A stretch of 64,000 nucleotides of DNA, taken from Liolophura sinensis. Taxonomy: Eukaryota; Mollusca; Polyplacophora; Chitonida; Chitonidae. Where the stretch lies: contig NC_088302.1 in the NCBI RefSeq assembly GCF_032854445.1, positions 12,583,338 to 12,647,337 on the forward strand, read 5' to 3'. Within the stretch, counting starts at the first letter, position 1. The number at the start of each line of letters is the position of its first letter. The translations under genes were made by a program, and so were the position numbers. Below are positions 11,031 through 20,081 of the stretch, piece by piece. The notes beneath the pieces are model-generated. The model was not told the origin of the DNA. It did not search any database and saw only the letters and a list, made by a program, of their open reading frames with translations.

Positions 11031-12289
11031 ATAGAGTCGCAGAGGTAAGAATTAAAACGCCTTACACGTGTGACCCAATGGCTTCATATCAGGGGGCAGT
11101 TGCAGCGGTGACTCTGATGTGAATGTACGAGTTTTATTTTGTTACTGTGGCAGAGTAACTCCTGGCCAGCTCGTTTGGACTTCAGAATCGTATTTTTATT
11201 GTAAAATTACAACAAAAGATACCCCCCCCCAACCCCTCTGTCTAGCTGGCAGAATGCATACGGATCACATCATCACTGTTCCTGCCCCACATGTACTGTG
11301 ACTTCACCAGAGCGTGGATCCTGTGAGAGTCCCAAGATCAATCCCACCAGTGCCAGCCCTACAAAGAATTTTGAGGCTGCACGAAAAACTGCCGTAACCG
11401 GTGAACCACATGTAGTTTACAATGATCGGTGTGATCGGCTTTGACAAGAAGAAAATGGTCAGATGGCGTTCTCAGGCACGGGAGTTTTAAGACTACCCAT
11501 GTGGCGGTTACTCCAATAAGGACATTAAACAGATCAATGCTACTGTTGGAGGACTCATTTTTCATTGGCTATATTTAGCTGCGTAAAATATATTACCTCA
11601 GTGCTGAAATTAAGCTGCAGTTGCCATTCGTCTACCTAAGAAACAGTGGGTTACGAAACAAGAACGTACTTAACCCTACAAACTCCTCACAGAGCACCGT
11701 GTATGCACCGGTTGCAAACTCCTTGCAGTGATGCATATTTCCTACCCGTCACATTACCCTCACTGAATACAGCTGAAAATACACGAGTCGTGTTTAATAC
11801 AAGTACTTTTGATGCGCGCTAATAATGGTAGTACATCTGTTAGTTTTTCCAAATTTTCCACACCGCTGTGGGTTCGATGTGCTTTGACCATTTCCACTGT
11901 TTAACTGATGTTTAACGCAGTGCTCACGTATTTTTCACCTACCTGGCAGAGGTAAGTTTTGTAGACAGATCAAATTGTAGCGCCCAGAGTAAACGACCAA
12001 CCTTTGCCAGGTCCCTGACAGACCTTTAGAATTACTGTGGTGGGCAAAACCACACATGTGCACCAGTCAAAGACCTAATAATGGCACATAACCAACGCTT
12101 TAGCCATCAAAGGTAGAGAGGTCGAGGCTTAGAGCGAGGTAATGGTCGTAAATATTAAAAACCTAGCACATTCACGCTATTAAAATATATATCTCAGTTG
12201 ATACCAGTCCACATATTTCATCAGAGTACTTCCTCACGCATACAAACGTATTCAATTCGTATAAGCTGAAAAAGAAATAATTACCAGAT
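11031..12289. other. Spacer between duplicons A and B
   Basis: No gene recognised. It contains a cytosine run (11222-11230), a repeat-tail copy at 11905-12010 related to 6336-6432, and otherwise unassigned AT-rich sequence. Confidence 0.5.
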
Positions 12290-14005
12290 ATTACCTAGAT
12301 AAAGACTGCTGAAACTCGTAATTTCAGTCGGTAGTTTAGTCTTGGTGTCTGGGCCGCTGTCAGCCATGGAGTGGACATCTCACCCTCAGGGCACATCCCT
12401 ACAGAACACATCTCACTTATCAGAAACGAACAAAGATTGACATATGTGCCATGTCTGTTTTGGACTACAACAAAATGATATAGCCCATTCATCCTTCTAT
12501 GAATCACCTCTTCCAGCGGCTTCAGATCAATTTTCTACAGGTCCTACGTTGTTTGATGGCCTTGTAAATTCGCCTTGGTAATGTGCCTGTAATCAGTGCC
12601 AATTTTTACGAGAAATATGTAAAAGAAAATATTTACATGGTGACGTTTTGCTGGGAAACGGGAAACATACGTTAAACAAGCTTGAGGTACAATAGGATAT
12701 CTTGGGAATTTATTGGCTGACAGACTCTTCAGGGCTTAATTAGGGGAAAGGTCTTGGGTGAGTTAATCGTGTGGCTCAGTGAGAATTTTGTGAATACCTC
12801 CAATGATGGTCACCGAGCCCCTGGTTTCATTGCCTCGGTAAAATGCGATTTTTGGAATGATTAGGCATGATATCGTGCGGTATGAAAGACACTTTCGTAC
12901 ACCCTATGTACAATGACACTGAACTCATGAACACCGAAGCCTCGAGAACGCTCCACTAAATTACAGTGCAGGCTATAACGTACACAGAGGGAAAATGTAG
13001 GTCAGACACAGACAATTAAAAAAACATATTTAATACAATGTTTAAAGACGATGTTCGTAACTCTTATTACAGAGTTAAACAAGCCAGTTGTTTCTAACCT
13101 TTACTCTCCGACAGTGGTTCCCTTACAGGTATATCTTCTAGGTCATCGTTGTCTACTATGTGCGTATCCCCTTGTGAACATCCATACAAAGAAGTAGGGC
13201 TAACTTTCAAAAGTTGCCCTGCTGATTTCTAGTTGCCCTGCAATTCGTTATGTTACAACGCGCGACTATCTCACACCACAGTTTTGCCATTCCTCATTAT
13301 GTGACACTGAAGCAAACGCTGCCTTGAATTATTCACTTGACCACGTTACCAATTTGAAATCTTTATTTGGGTTCCTTTGATTTTAATGGTTTCTACCAAT
13401 CACTTGGCGCTATACGTTTAATCATCGAGGCAATTGATATTCTTGATTCGTTGCCATTTGAATCGCTGCTCTTCACAAGTTCATGGATTGAAAGGTAACT
13501 AATATTAGCGGGACTCAAATAATATATTATCAGTTCAATGACAAGTGTTAAAGTCTAATACATAGTAATCTAAAGTCGTACACATGTATGTTTAAATGTT
13601 TTTTCCTTGCTCGGCGACATAAACACGTTATGTACAACTACCATTTTACACACTTGTATCGTGCCCAGCAACCACAAAGAAAGAGGTATCAGCCCTTTTA
13701 CTCGCCACTTAAATTCCCTGCCTACGTATATACTCTTTCTTATCACGCATGCTGGGCTCCTGTGGAGATCTATATGTCCACATTTTTTAGATTATTTAAG
13801 TACGTAAATGTGGTCAAACTTAAATAAAGCAGCTAATAATCGAATGCATTATATTGACACGTTCTGATATTCTCTCATTTTAAAGTAGTCTGGGAACAGA
13901 TACGCGTAACATTTAGTTGTGTAAGGGTGAGTTATTCCCCGTGTTAAGTAATTGCACACATGTACATTAGATTTACGGTTTATTGTGTAAGCCGCTTGTT
14001 TTTGG
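12290..14005 (+). repeat. Duplicon B, left part
   Basis: Paralogous to 6660-7930, including ATTATATTGACACGTTCTGA followed by TATTCT at 13850, which matches 7885-7910. After about 13875 the match with duplicon A stops, and roughly 130 bp of unmatched sequence precede the Gypsy LTR. Alignment resumes after the element at about 20150. Confidence 0.8.
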
Positions 14006-14501
14006 TGATTTGCATTAATGCAGAGTTAACTTTCCTTTGTAAAGTTCCTTTGGCTGCACAGGTCTCCAGTTAATTTATGTGGATGTTTTGCTAAGCCCCG
14101 TCGAGGTTAGGAACCATGCCTAAAATAGGGATGTACAGCACATAAAGACTGGGTCTGTAGCAATACCTTGGCTTCTACCCTGCGGAGTACTTAAAACGTA
14201 CCATGCTTTACAGAAGGGACTGAGGGGCTGAATTAAGCTGCCGATGAGCAAATATTATACCCCCTCACAAAGACTCGTCAGGATAGATCACCATCTGTAC
14301 ATTCTTCAGTATCGTTTTAGTAACGTAATTATTTTGCTGATATTAAATTCTTTATGGTTTGCTTTTTAATTCTGTAGTCCCTGTGTGTTAGCTTAGCTGT
14401 ACTCTCTAGAGTCCGTACAACCACGGCACCGCCATTTGTAATCCTAACTTACGAACTTGGGCAGGCCAACTGGGACAACAACAGAGCTGCCTCCCGTTAC
14501 A
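14006..14501 (+). repeat. 5' LTR of the Gypsy element
   Basis: Matches 19606-20081 in order: TGCAGAGTTAACTTTCCTTT, AATTTATGTGGATGTTTTGC, AAAGACTGGGTCTGTAGCA, GATAGATCACCATCTGTAC, ATTAAATTCTTTATGGTTTG, CTTACGAACTTGGGCAGG, ending CCCGTTACA. The 3' edge is set by the primer-binding-site candidate a few bases on. The 5' edge is uncertain between 14006 (TGATT, set against the 3' LTR start) and 14019 (TGCAGAG, where clear identity starts). Confidence 0.92.
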
Positions 14502-14504
14502 ATT

Positions 14505-14520
14505 TGGTGCCGTGACCAGG
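14505..14520 (+). other. Primer-binding-site candidate
   Basis: TGGTGCCGTGACCAGG lies 3 bases after the 5' LTR, the normal place for a minus-strand primer site. It begins with TGG, complementary to the CCA end of a tRNA. I cannot name the tRNA with confidence. Confidence 0.75.
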
Positions 14521-14539
14521 ATTGTAATACGGCGATTGG

Positions 14540-15570
14540 AGTGGGCCAAGGTTGCTTTTGTACCGGACTCTCAGCCCAGCTCAGCTCAACGGAAATGGAT
14601 GGAATTCGAGGCCTTACAGGGGTTGAGCCTTCTACACCTGCCAGGGGGATTAGAGAAGCGAATGGAGACCCGGGCAGTGGTGTGGGGATACTTCGGGATG
14701 GTATATATGTGGTAGAAATGAATTTAATGGCCGAAATTTGTAGGCTGGGGGAGTGATACAGGGACATATATCTAAGCGACGTCAGTCGCCAAAGACAGCA
14801 AATTAGGCGGAACATCGACGGATGAGTTTCCGTAACCCGAGGGAGACTGTCACCCCTCATTGCCAGGTGCCGTCGAGTAGTGCCTTGATCAAGCTTCAAA
14901 GGCTTGAAAAATAGCCTGACAAGTTTGATGGTCGGTTTATGGCCTGGAAAGATTGTATAGTCCATTTTGAACAAGTAGCGAAGTGGAACGGACCTTGGGG
15001 ATTTGTCAGCAGGCCGTGTGGAAAACTACGAAGATCTGAAGGCGATGTTAGTTAAATGGTTTGACCTCCAGGAAAGGGAAATGGTGCATCGCTGTGCTCG
15101 GATGCGTTCAGTAGCGGGGACACCGACTGATTATGGATATGCTATGCGACGTTTGGGATGTTTGGCTTTCCCAAGCATGCCTGCGGAGTATCGAGAAGTT
15201 AACATATTGGAGCAATTCATGTCGGGTTGGAAGCTGAGTTGTGGGAACATATTATGTTCCACCACCCTAACACCCTTGAAGCTGCCATAGCTCACGCTAT
15301 TGAGTATGCAACTGTGAAAGGATTGAATAAGCCTATCCTTAAACTACAGTTTTGCACAGAGGCTGACGTCGGTTATGTGAGAGCTGTGGATGTGCACAGT
15401 GAGCTGAAGGTAGGCAGTGTGGTAGACCAGATTCAAGAGCAAATGATGTCATCGATCAGCGCTTTGAGGCTTTGGTAGCAGAGATTAAGAAGCCTGACCG
15501 CTTAAGGAGTGGGAGAAAGGGTGGGTAAGAAACATCTGTGGACATCGGGCATCTGTGGCATGAGTGTCCT
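14540..15570 (+). pseudogene. Gypsy gag (capsid) pseudogene
   Basis: Gag packages element RNA into virus-like particles. Three stretches are recognisable in shifting frames. 14580-14756 gives a Gly/Pro-rich N-terminal part. 15003-15220 gives the capsid core (LKAMLVKWFDLQERE, TPTDYGYAMRRLG, MPAEYREVNILEQF), typical of the retrotransposon gag family. After a frameshift near 15225 the frame at 15227-15478 continues with ELWEHIMFHHPNTLEAAI. At about 15540-15570 HLWHECPLQKA looks like the second half of a CCHC zinc knuckle, whose first cysteine pair is not intact. Stops and frameshifts between 14757 and 15002, near 15225 and near 15478 rule out a functional product. Confidence 0.85.
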
Positions 15571-15635
15571 CTCCAGAAAGCCAGGGAAGCGCAGACCGAC
15601 CAGACTGAAGTTACTGCTTTAAGCTAGGCAGGGCT

Positions 15636-16088
15636 GTGTCTGGGGCCAAAGATACAGCTCGGGCCTCCACTTCCAATAGGCCACATGCTTGCGTTGGTGC
15701 AGTGATGGAGTCGTGTATCTTCAGGAAAGTAGATTTCGTAGTGCGAACTGTAGACATGTTGATATATACAGGTTCTGTGGTGAGTTTAATATTGCTCTCC
15801 AGGTATGATCAGTCAGGATCGAAGAAGCCGTCATTGGAAATGGGAGATGTTGTGTTAAATAATGCTGACGGAAGTGCTTTAAGCATTCTAGGTAAGGCGC
15901 GGGTAGAGTTCAGCATGGATGGTCAAGTATGCGTACATGACTTTGTCGTAGCTGCCTCAGAGTTGACCGGAATATTAGGTACAGACTTCCCACAGCAGAA
16001 TAACATGGACGTCAGTGTCTGTAGTAGAGGTTTAGTTACAGACGCATTTCACTCACAGGATATACTGGCTCGTATTGTGCTCGGATGA
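15636..16088 (+). pseudogene. Gypsy aspartic protease pseudogene
   Basis: A 150-residue open stretch containing the retropepsin-like part of pol, which would cleave the Gag and Pol polyproteins. The active-site region reads MLIYTGSVVSLIL at about residues 41-53. The family motif is hydrophobic-Asp-Thr-Gly, and here the codon at 15765-15767 is TAT (Tyr) in place of the catalytic Asp. The second hallmark, a Gly-rich stretch near the C-terminal end, is visible as GILGTDFPQ (about residues 113-121). Loss of the catalytic Asp should abolish proteolysis. A stop after 16085 separates it from the RT part. Between 16089 and 16369 the linker is readable only in pieces (GELFMAEGSLVIDRLVGF). Confidence 0.85.
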
Positions 16089-16369
16089 ATCTGGCTTCAA
16101 AAGCAATTATCCTAGCAGAGTCCTAAGTGAGTGTTAAAAGGGAATATGGATGGAGAGGTTGGACCGGGTGAGCTATTCATGGCTGAAGGTTCCTTAGTTA
16201 TAGACAGGCTTGTTGGTTTCTCGAGCTCTAGTTGATCAACGTAACTGAGCCACCAATATATGTTAAGGAAGACACTTGTGCTGCTGTGGTGCATGCGGTT
16301 ATTGAAGTGCTCTCGACAGCCACGTGTGCGTTGAGAAAGGACAAGTAACTTCCTGCCCATATTCAGCCC

Positions 16370-17082
16370 TTGTTGGATGGGGCATCCTCGGGTCTTAGTA
16401 GGCAGGAAGGGGCGAAGATAGCTGATTTGCTGTGTCAGTATGAAGATATAGTTGTAGCCGTTGGCGGAAGGCCTGGGAGAACAAGTCTAGTGGAACATGC
16501 CATTAAAACAGGTAGTGCCCGACCAGTTAAGGTGCCACCACATCGTCTGCCGATAGCGCAGTGTAAAATAGTCGAAGCCGAACTGGAGAAAATGTTAAAG
16601 GACGACGTCATAGAGCCTAGCAGCAGTCCTTTGTCCTCACTAGAAGCCCTCGAAATGCTTCCTCTTCCAAAAAAGAGATCACCGACTTAGGTTATGTTGT
16701 GTACGAGGAAGACATTAGCTGTGATCTGGCAAAAGTGGAAGCCGCAGCTAACTGGCCTGTCCCTTCAAATATTTCCGACGTTCGGAGCTTCTTAGGTCTC
16801 GTCGGGTATTACCGACGTTTCATTCCGGATTTCTCGACTGTGGCAGAAGCTCTCATTCGCCTTACCAGGAAGGCTGTGAAATTCAGGTGGGACTACGAAT
16901 GTCAGGTCGCATTTGAAGGTTTAAAGGTTCGGCTAACGTCCTCCCCAGTTTTAGCTTACGCTACGTCTGAGGGTGAATTCATCTTAGACACTGAAGCTAG
17001 TGCCACAGGGGTGAGAGCAGTTTTCTCTCAAGCCCAGAAGAGGGAGGAGCGCGTCATATCATGTGCGAGTCGGGTCTCTTAA
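16370..17082 (+). pseudogene. Gypsy reverse transcriptase, palm core deleted
   Basis: The N-terminal approach to RT is clear at 16370-16640 (GLSRQEGAKIADLLCQYEDI, VPPHRLPIAQCKIVEAELEK, DVIEPSSSPLSS). It is followed at once by the sequence that normally lies after the RT thumb (SSSKKEITDLGYVV, then NWPVPSNISDVRSFLGLVGY, YYRRFIPDF). Everything between is missing, including the VDYRKLN-type fingers motif and the F/Y-x-D-D active site, a loss of roughly 125-130 residues compared with the family. A frameshift and stop lie near 16680-16698. From 16900 the RT-to-RNase H connection continues (FEGLKVRLTSSPVLAYA, FILDTEASATGVRAVFSQ). The product could not polymerise DNA. Confidence 0.9.
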
Positions 17083-17443
17083 TAAACTTCAGAGAAGGTA
17101 TTGAACCACAAACAGGGAGCTGCTGGCGGTAGTCACTTTTGTAAAACACTTCCGCCATTACTTGTGGGGGAGGTACTTCGTACTGACGACAGGTCATGCC
17201 TCCCTGAAATGGGTTAGGAACATTAAGGGACCTGACGCCAGATGGATTACTGCTGAGGATACGTACGATTTTCAAATCGAGCATCGCCGTGGTAATAAGC
17301 ATGGGAATGCTGATAGTCTTTCGCGCCTGCCTCGTATGAAGTGTGAAAGAGCTGACTGCATGGATTGCACTTCAGGTCTCTCGGCTGATCGTCCTAGTGC
17401 CGCCAGTCAGAAGTTTGACGAAGGTCTTACAGTTGATGGTTAG
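17083..17443 (+). pseudogene. Gypsy RNase H-like domain remnant
   Basis: Continues the pol frame after a stop near 17080. It carries NRELLAVVTFVKHFRHYLWG, TTGHASLKWVRNIKGPDARW and YDFQIEHRRGNKHGNADSLS, the usual order of the Ty3/Gypsy RNase H C-terminal half. The family normally has Thr-Asp-His before ASLKW and here it reads TTGHASLKW, so an acidic residue is replaced. After SRLPRM the sequence passes into a linker of no recognisable function (17344-17740), in which ELFKLQRNNR and LELKDWYDDKSP are readable in different frames. Confidence 0.85.
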
Positions 17444-17740
17444 ATATATGCTGTTTCTGGAAGACAGGAGAGGAGGCCATGTCATCGAGTAATTAGGTGA
17501 GTTGCATCGTGGTTTAAAAGTTCGTTAGTTACAGAGCTGTTTAAGCTTCAAAGAAATAACCGGTGTTTGAGGAAGGTATTGGAACTGAAAGATTGGTATG
17601 ATGACAAGTCGCCGAGGTCCGTTATAGCTGCCGAACCTCAATGCCTTGTGGACGGGGACGTATTATCGGTGATACAAGAAGGTATACCCAAGCAGCAAGC
17701 TGCTTCTGGTCACGCCCTTTGATGTACGGACTAAAGTGTT

Positions 17741-18910
17741 CAATGAGTTGCACTGTAACCGTACTTCAGGTCACTTGGGTCTAAAACTAACTCTGAATGC
17801 TGTACTTGAGAATGTGTATTGGCCGGGAATGTCTGCGGAGGTAGCACGATGGGTTCGGTGATGCAATTGGTGCGCTCGTCGAAAGAGAGGATCAGGCGCA
17901 GGGCGGGCTGCTGTAAAGCAGTCTGCAGTCTACTGCGAACCCATCGAGCTACCTCCGTAGACATTCCCGGCCAATATACATTCTTACGTACGGCATTTGG
18001 TGTTCGTTTCAGACCCAAATGACCTGAAGTACCTTTTGGACCGCATCACTTTGGATAACTTAGAGTGCCCTAGAACTGATTCAGGGAACCAGTAAGTGCT
18101 GCTAGTATGCGGTAGATAAATACAAGCGTCATACCTATATGTAAACAGAAGTGTACGCCATTCCCGACCACATCGCTCTAACCGTAGGTGACAAGTTGGT
18201 GACCGAGTTCGTTACACGTTACGGAGTTCCTAGACAGATCTAAAGTGATCAGGGACGGGAATTTGAGTCTAGGCTTATTGCTGAGGTTTGTAAGCATCTG
18301 GACGTTGAAAAGACCCGAACCACACCGTATCGACCACAGTCTGATGGTCTGGTAGAGCGCATGAACCGGACACTCCTACAAATGCTTTCTGTACATGTGT
18401 CTGCGCACCGAACTAGTTGGGACGAAAGCTTGCCCTTTGTTCTGATGGCGTACAAGGCGACCGAACACGATAGTACTGGGTGCATACTGAATCTCCTTAT
18501 GTTTGGGCGACAATTAAGCTTTCCTGCTGACTGTAACCTTGGGAACCCGGTAGCGTGTGAAAACGATGGGGGTCCTGTTCAATATGTTCGTTGGTTACAA
18601 CGTGTACAACAGACTACGGCTCAATTCGTTGGGAAGATGTTGAAACAAGCCGCTGTTCACCAGAAGAAATACTACGACAGAGGAGTTAAACCCCGAGAGT
18701 ACTGCGAAGGTGACTTCGTCTGGCGTTGGCACCCAACAGCTGCCAAAGATAAGCTTGGTCTTGGGTGGACCGGACCTTATCAGGTCGTTAAGAAGCTAAC
18801 GTCTGTCATTTATGTTGTTAAGGGCGACACCTTTTTCACGTTGACCATCTTAAACCTTATGCAGGCACCACATGCACACCTCCCGGGGGCAAGAGAGAAA
18901 AATGGGGCTC
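17741..18910 (+). pseudogene. Gypsy integrase pseudogene
   Basis: Integrase inserts element cDNA into the host genome. The N-terminal HHCC zinc-binding part is readable as NELHCNRTSGHLGLK, ENVYWPGMSAEVARWV and, after a stop, CNWCARRKRG. A 97-bp inverted duplication then breaks the domain. The catalytic core resumes at TDSGNQ. The first Asp is visible as VDKYK near 18113. The second lies in SDQGREFES near 18251 and directly follows a TAA stop. The Glu lies in GLVERMNRTLLQML at about 18352, which opens a long frame from 18361. The C-terminal end (GDFVWRWHPTAAKDKLGLGW, TGPYQVVKKL) has the GPY/F-like module of Ty3/Gypsy integrases. All three DDE residues can be found, but in interrupted frames. 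Confidence 0.9.
17761..18032. repeat. 97-bp inverted repeat (hairpin) inside integrase
   Basis: 17761-17857 and 17936-18032 are inverted copies of equal length with about 12 mismatches and no indel, separated by 78 bp. The arms include CCGGGAATGTCTGCGGAGGT and its inverse ACCTCCGTAGACATTCCCGG. The left arm is in the natural integrase position and the right arm is the extra, reversed one. The minus-strand open frame at 17740-18018 is a by-product: it reads the inverted integrase segment (NVYWPGMSTEVARWVR). Confidence 0.95.
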
Positions 18911-18992
18911 ATGAAACTGGTCCTACCACGATACGATTGCCTGATCAGGTTCGCCGAATACGCCGCGGTCGGGCTGTCAAATCCCCATATCC

Positions 18993-19037
18993 CCATATTT
19001 GCTCCTCACTCACCAATGCTCTTTTGTGTGCCTTCAG
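18993..19037 (+). promoter_or_regulatory. Splice-acceptor-like site before ORF3
   Basis: Pyrimidine-rich run (GCTCCTCACTCACCAATGCT then CTTTTGTGTGCCTTCAG) ending in CAG immediately before the ORF3 ATG at 19038. It fits a 3' splice site. The matching donor, expected near the 5' LTR or gag, is not identified. Confidence 0.45.
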
Positions 19038-19600
19038 ATGACTGATACGACCGATTGTGTTCAGATTAAAGTTCCCGAAGAGGAACTGAGGAGCGTTGGT
19101 TTTGATGTTCGCCCTGAGTGGAAAGATGGAGGGATGGCGTGTCAGGTTCGTGAGTGCAGTCACCAGGTGTTTTCATCACGCAACAGCTTCTTCCGTCATT
19201 GGAAGAGCAAGCACCGGGCACCCGCCAGACTGTTCCGGTGTTCTCCATGTAGTTTCGTCAACCCGCAACCAGCTAAAGAGACACTTGGTCACAGTCCACA
19301 CAATATCCGCTCGGGAAGCTGACGGCCTCTTGTGTCAGTGTTCCAGCGAGGTGTTGAATAATGCCAAGTTCCAGGGCCCAAGATCAGTCCGTTGTCCAAA
19401 GAGGAAAGTGGTTATCCATGATGAAGAGCGGAGAAACGGCGTCGCCACGATAACATCAATGTCGAGATGGGGTCGGTTCTCCTGGCGTCCCACCACGTCT
19501 GTCGGGATAAGGAGATGGAGATCATTGAGGGTCAGGACGGTCGCCGTCAGGCCACGGTGGAGCCTGAAGTCTGACTGGATGCCTGGGTTTCCGCAGAAGA
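19038..19600 (+). pseudogene. Third ORF with C2H2-like zinc fingers
   Basis: Downstream of pol, in the place where some Gypsy elements carry env, a frame starts at ATG 19038 (MTDTTDCVQIKVPEEELRSV). About 35 residues in, ACQVRECSHQVFSSRNSFFR followed by HWKSKH gives a C-x4-C ... H-x4-H finger. Next LFRCSPCS begins a second finger, completed after a frameshift near 19260 by STRNQLKRHLVTVH. Spacing in finger 2 across the shift is C-x2-C, about 12, H-x4-H. The rest (19290-19600) is basic or acidic in different frames and not recognised. The ATG directly follows CTTTTGTGTGCCTTCAG, a good splice-acceptor-like sequence, which suggests a spliced subgenomic RNA. The role is unknown; nucleic-acid binding is an inference from the fingers only. 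At least one frameshift makes this copy non-functional. Confidence 0.7.
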
Positions 19601-19605
19601 AGAAA

Positions 19606-20081
19606 TGAACGTTTTTAATTAGTGCAGAGTTAACTTACCTTCTGCGCAGGTCTGCAGCTAATTTATGTGGATGTTTTGCTAAACATCATCGTTAGGAACC
19701 GTGCCTAAAATAGGAATGCACAGCACACAAAGACTGGGTCTGTAGCAGTACCTTGGCTTCCACCCTGCGGAACACATGAAAGGTAGCAGGTTTGCCTGAA
19801 GGAACTGAGGGGCGGAAATATTCGACTCCCTCACAAAGACACTTGGGAAAGGGACATGTTAGGATAGATCGCCATCTGTACGTTCTTCAGTATCGTTAAA
19901 GTCATGTATTTATTTTGCTGACATTAAATTCTTTATTGTTTGCTTTTTAATTCTGAAGCCCTTTGTCTTTGCTTAGCTGCACTCTTTAGAGTCCGTACGA
20001 CCACTGCACCGTCAATTCTAATCCTAACTTACGAACTTGGGCAGGTCAACTGGGACAACAATACAGTTGCCTCCCGTTACA
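19606..20081 (+). repeat. 3' LTR of the Gypsy element
   Basis: Pairs with 14006-14501 (see that entry). It is preceded by a purine-rich tract AGAAGAAGAAA (19595-19605) in the position of a polypurine tract, which places its start at TGAACG or, more strictly, at GTGCAGAG (19622). It ends CCCGTTACA. A 3' LTR begins plus-strand DNA synthesis and supplies the poly(A) site. ATTAAATTCTTTA near 19925 is the only AATAAA-like string. Confidence 0.92.

Larger units (their letters stand above)
14006..20081 (+). mobile_element. Ty3/Gypsy LTR retrotransposon, degenerate
   Basis: About 6.1 kb element with two LTRs and a primer-binding-site candidate. Remnants follow in the order gag, protease, RT, RNase H, integrase and then an extra C2H2-like ORF. 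The order protease-RT-RNase H-integrase is that of Ty3/Gypsy. It interrupts duplicon B at a place intact in duplicon A (around 7945). No clean target-site duplication is visible with the boundaries I chose. The LTRs differ by many substitutions and several small indels, all coding domains are frameshifted, and two key catalytic parts are lost, so it is an old inactive copy. Confidence 0.95.

Noticed and set aside
14444-14974. 176-codon minus-strand open frame
   Set aside because: Antisense to the Gypsy LTR/gag region, where the plus strand has recognisable gag; no homology seen on the minus strand.
17740-18018. Minus-strand 92-codon frame with integrase-like residues
   Set aside because: It is the inverted arm of the hairpin in the plus-strand integrase, not an independent gene.
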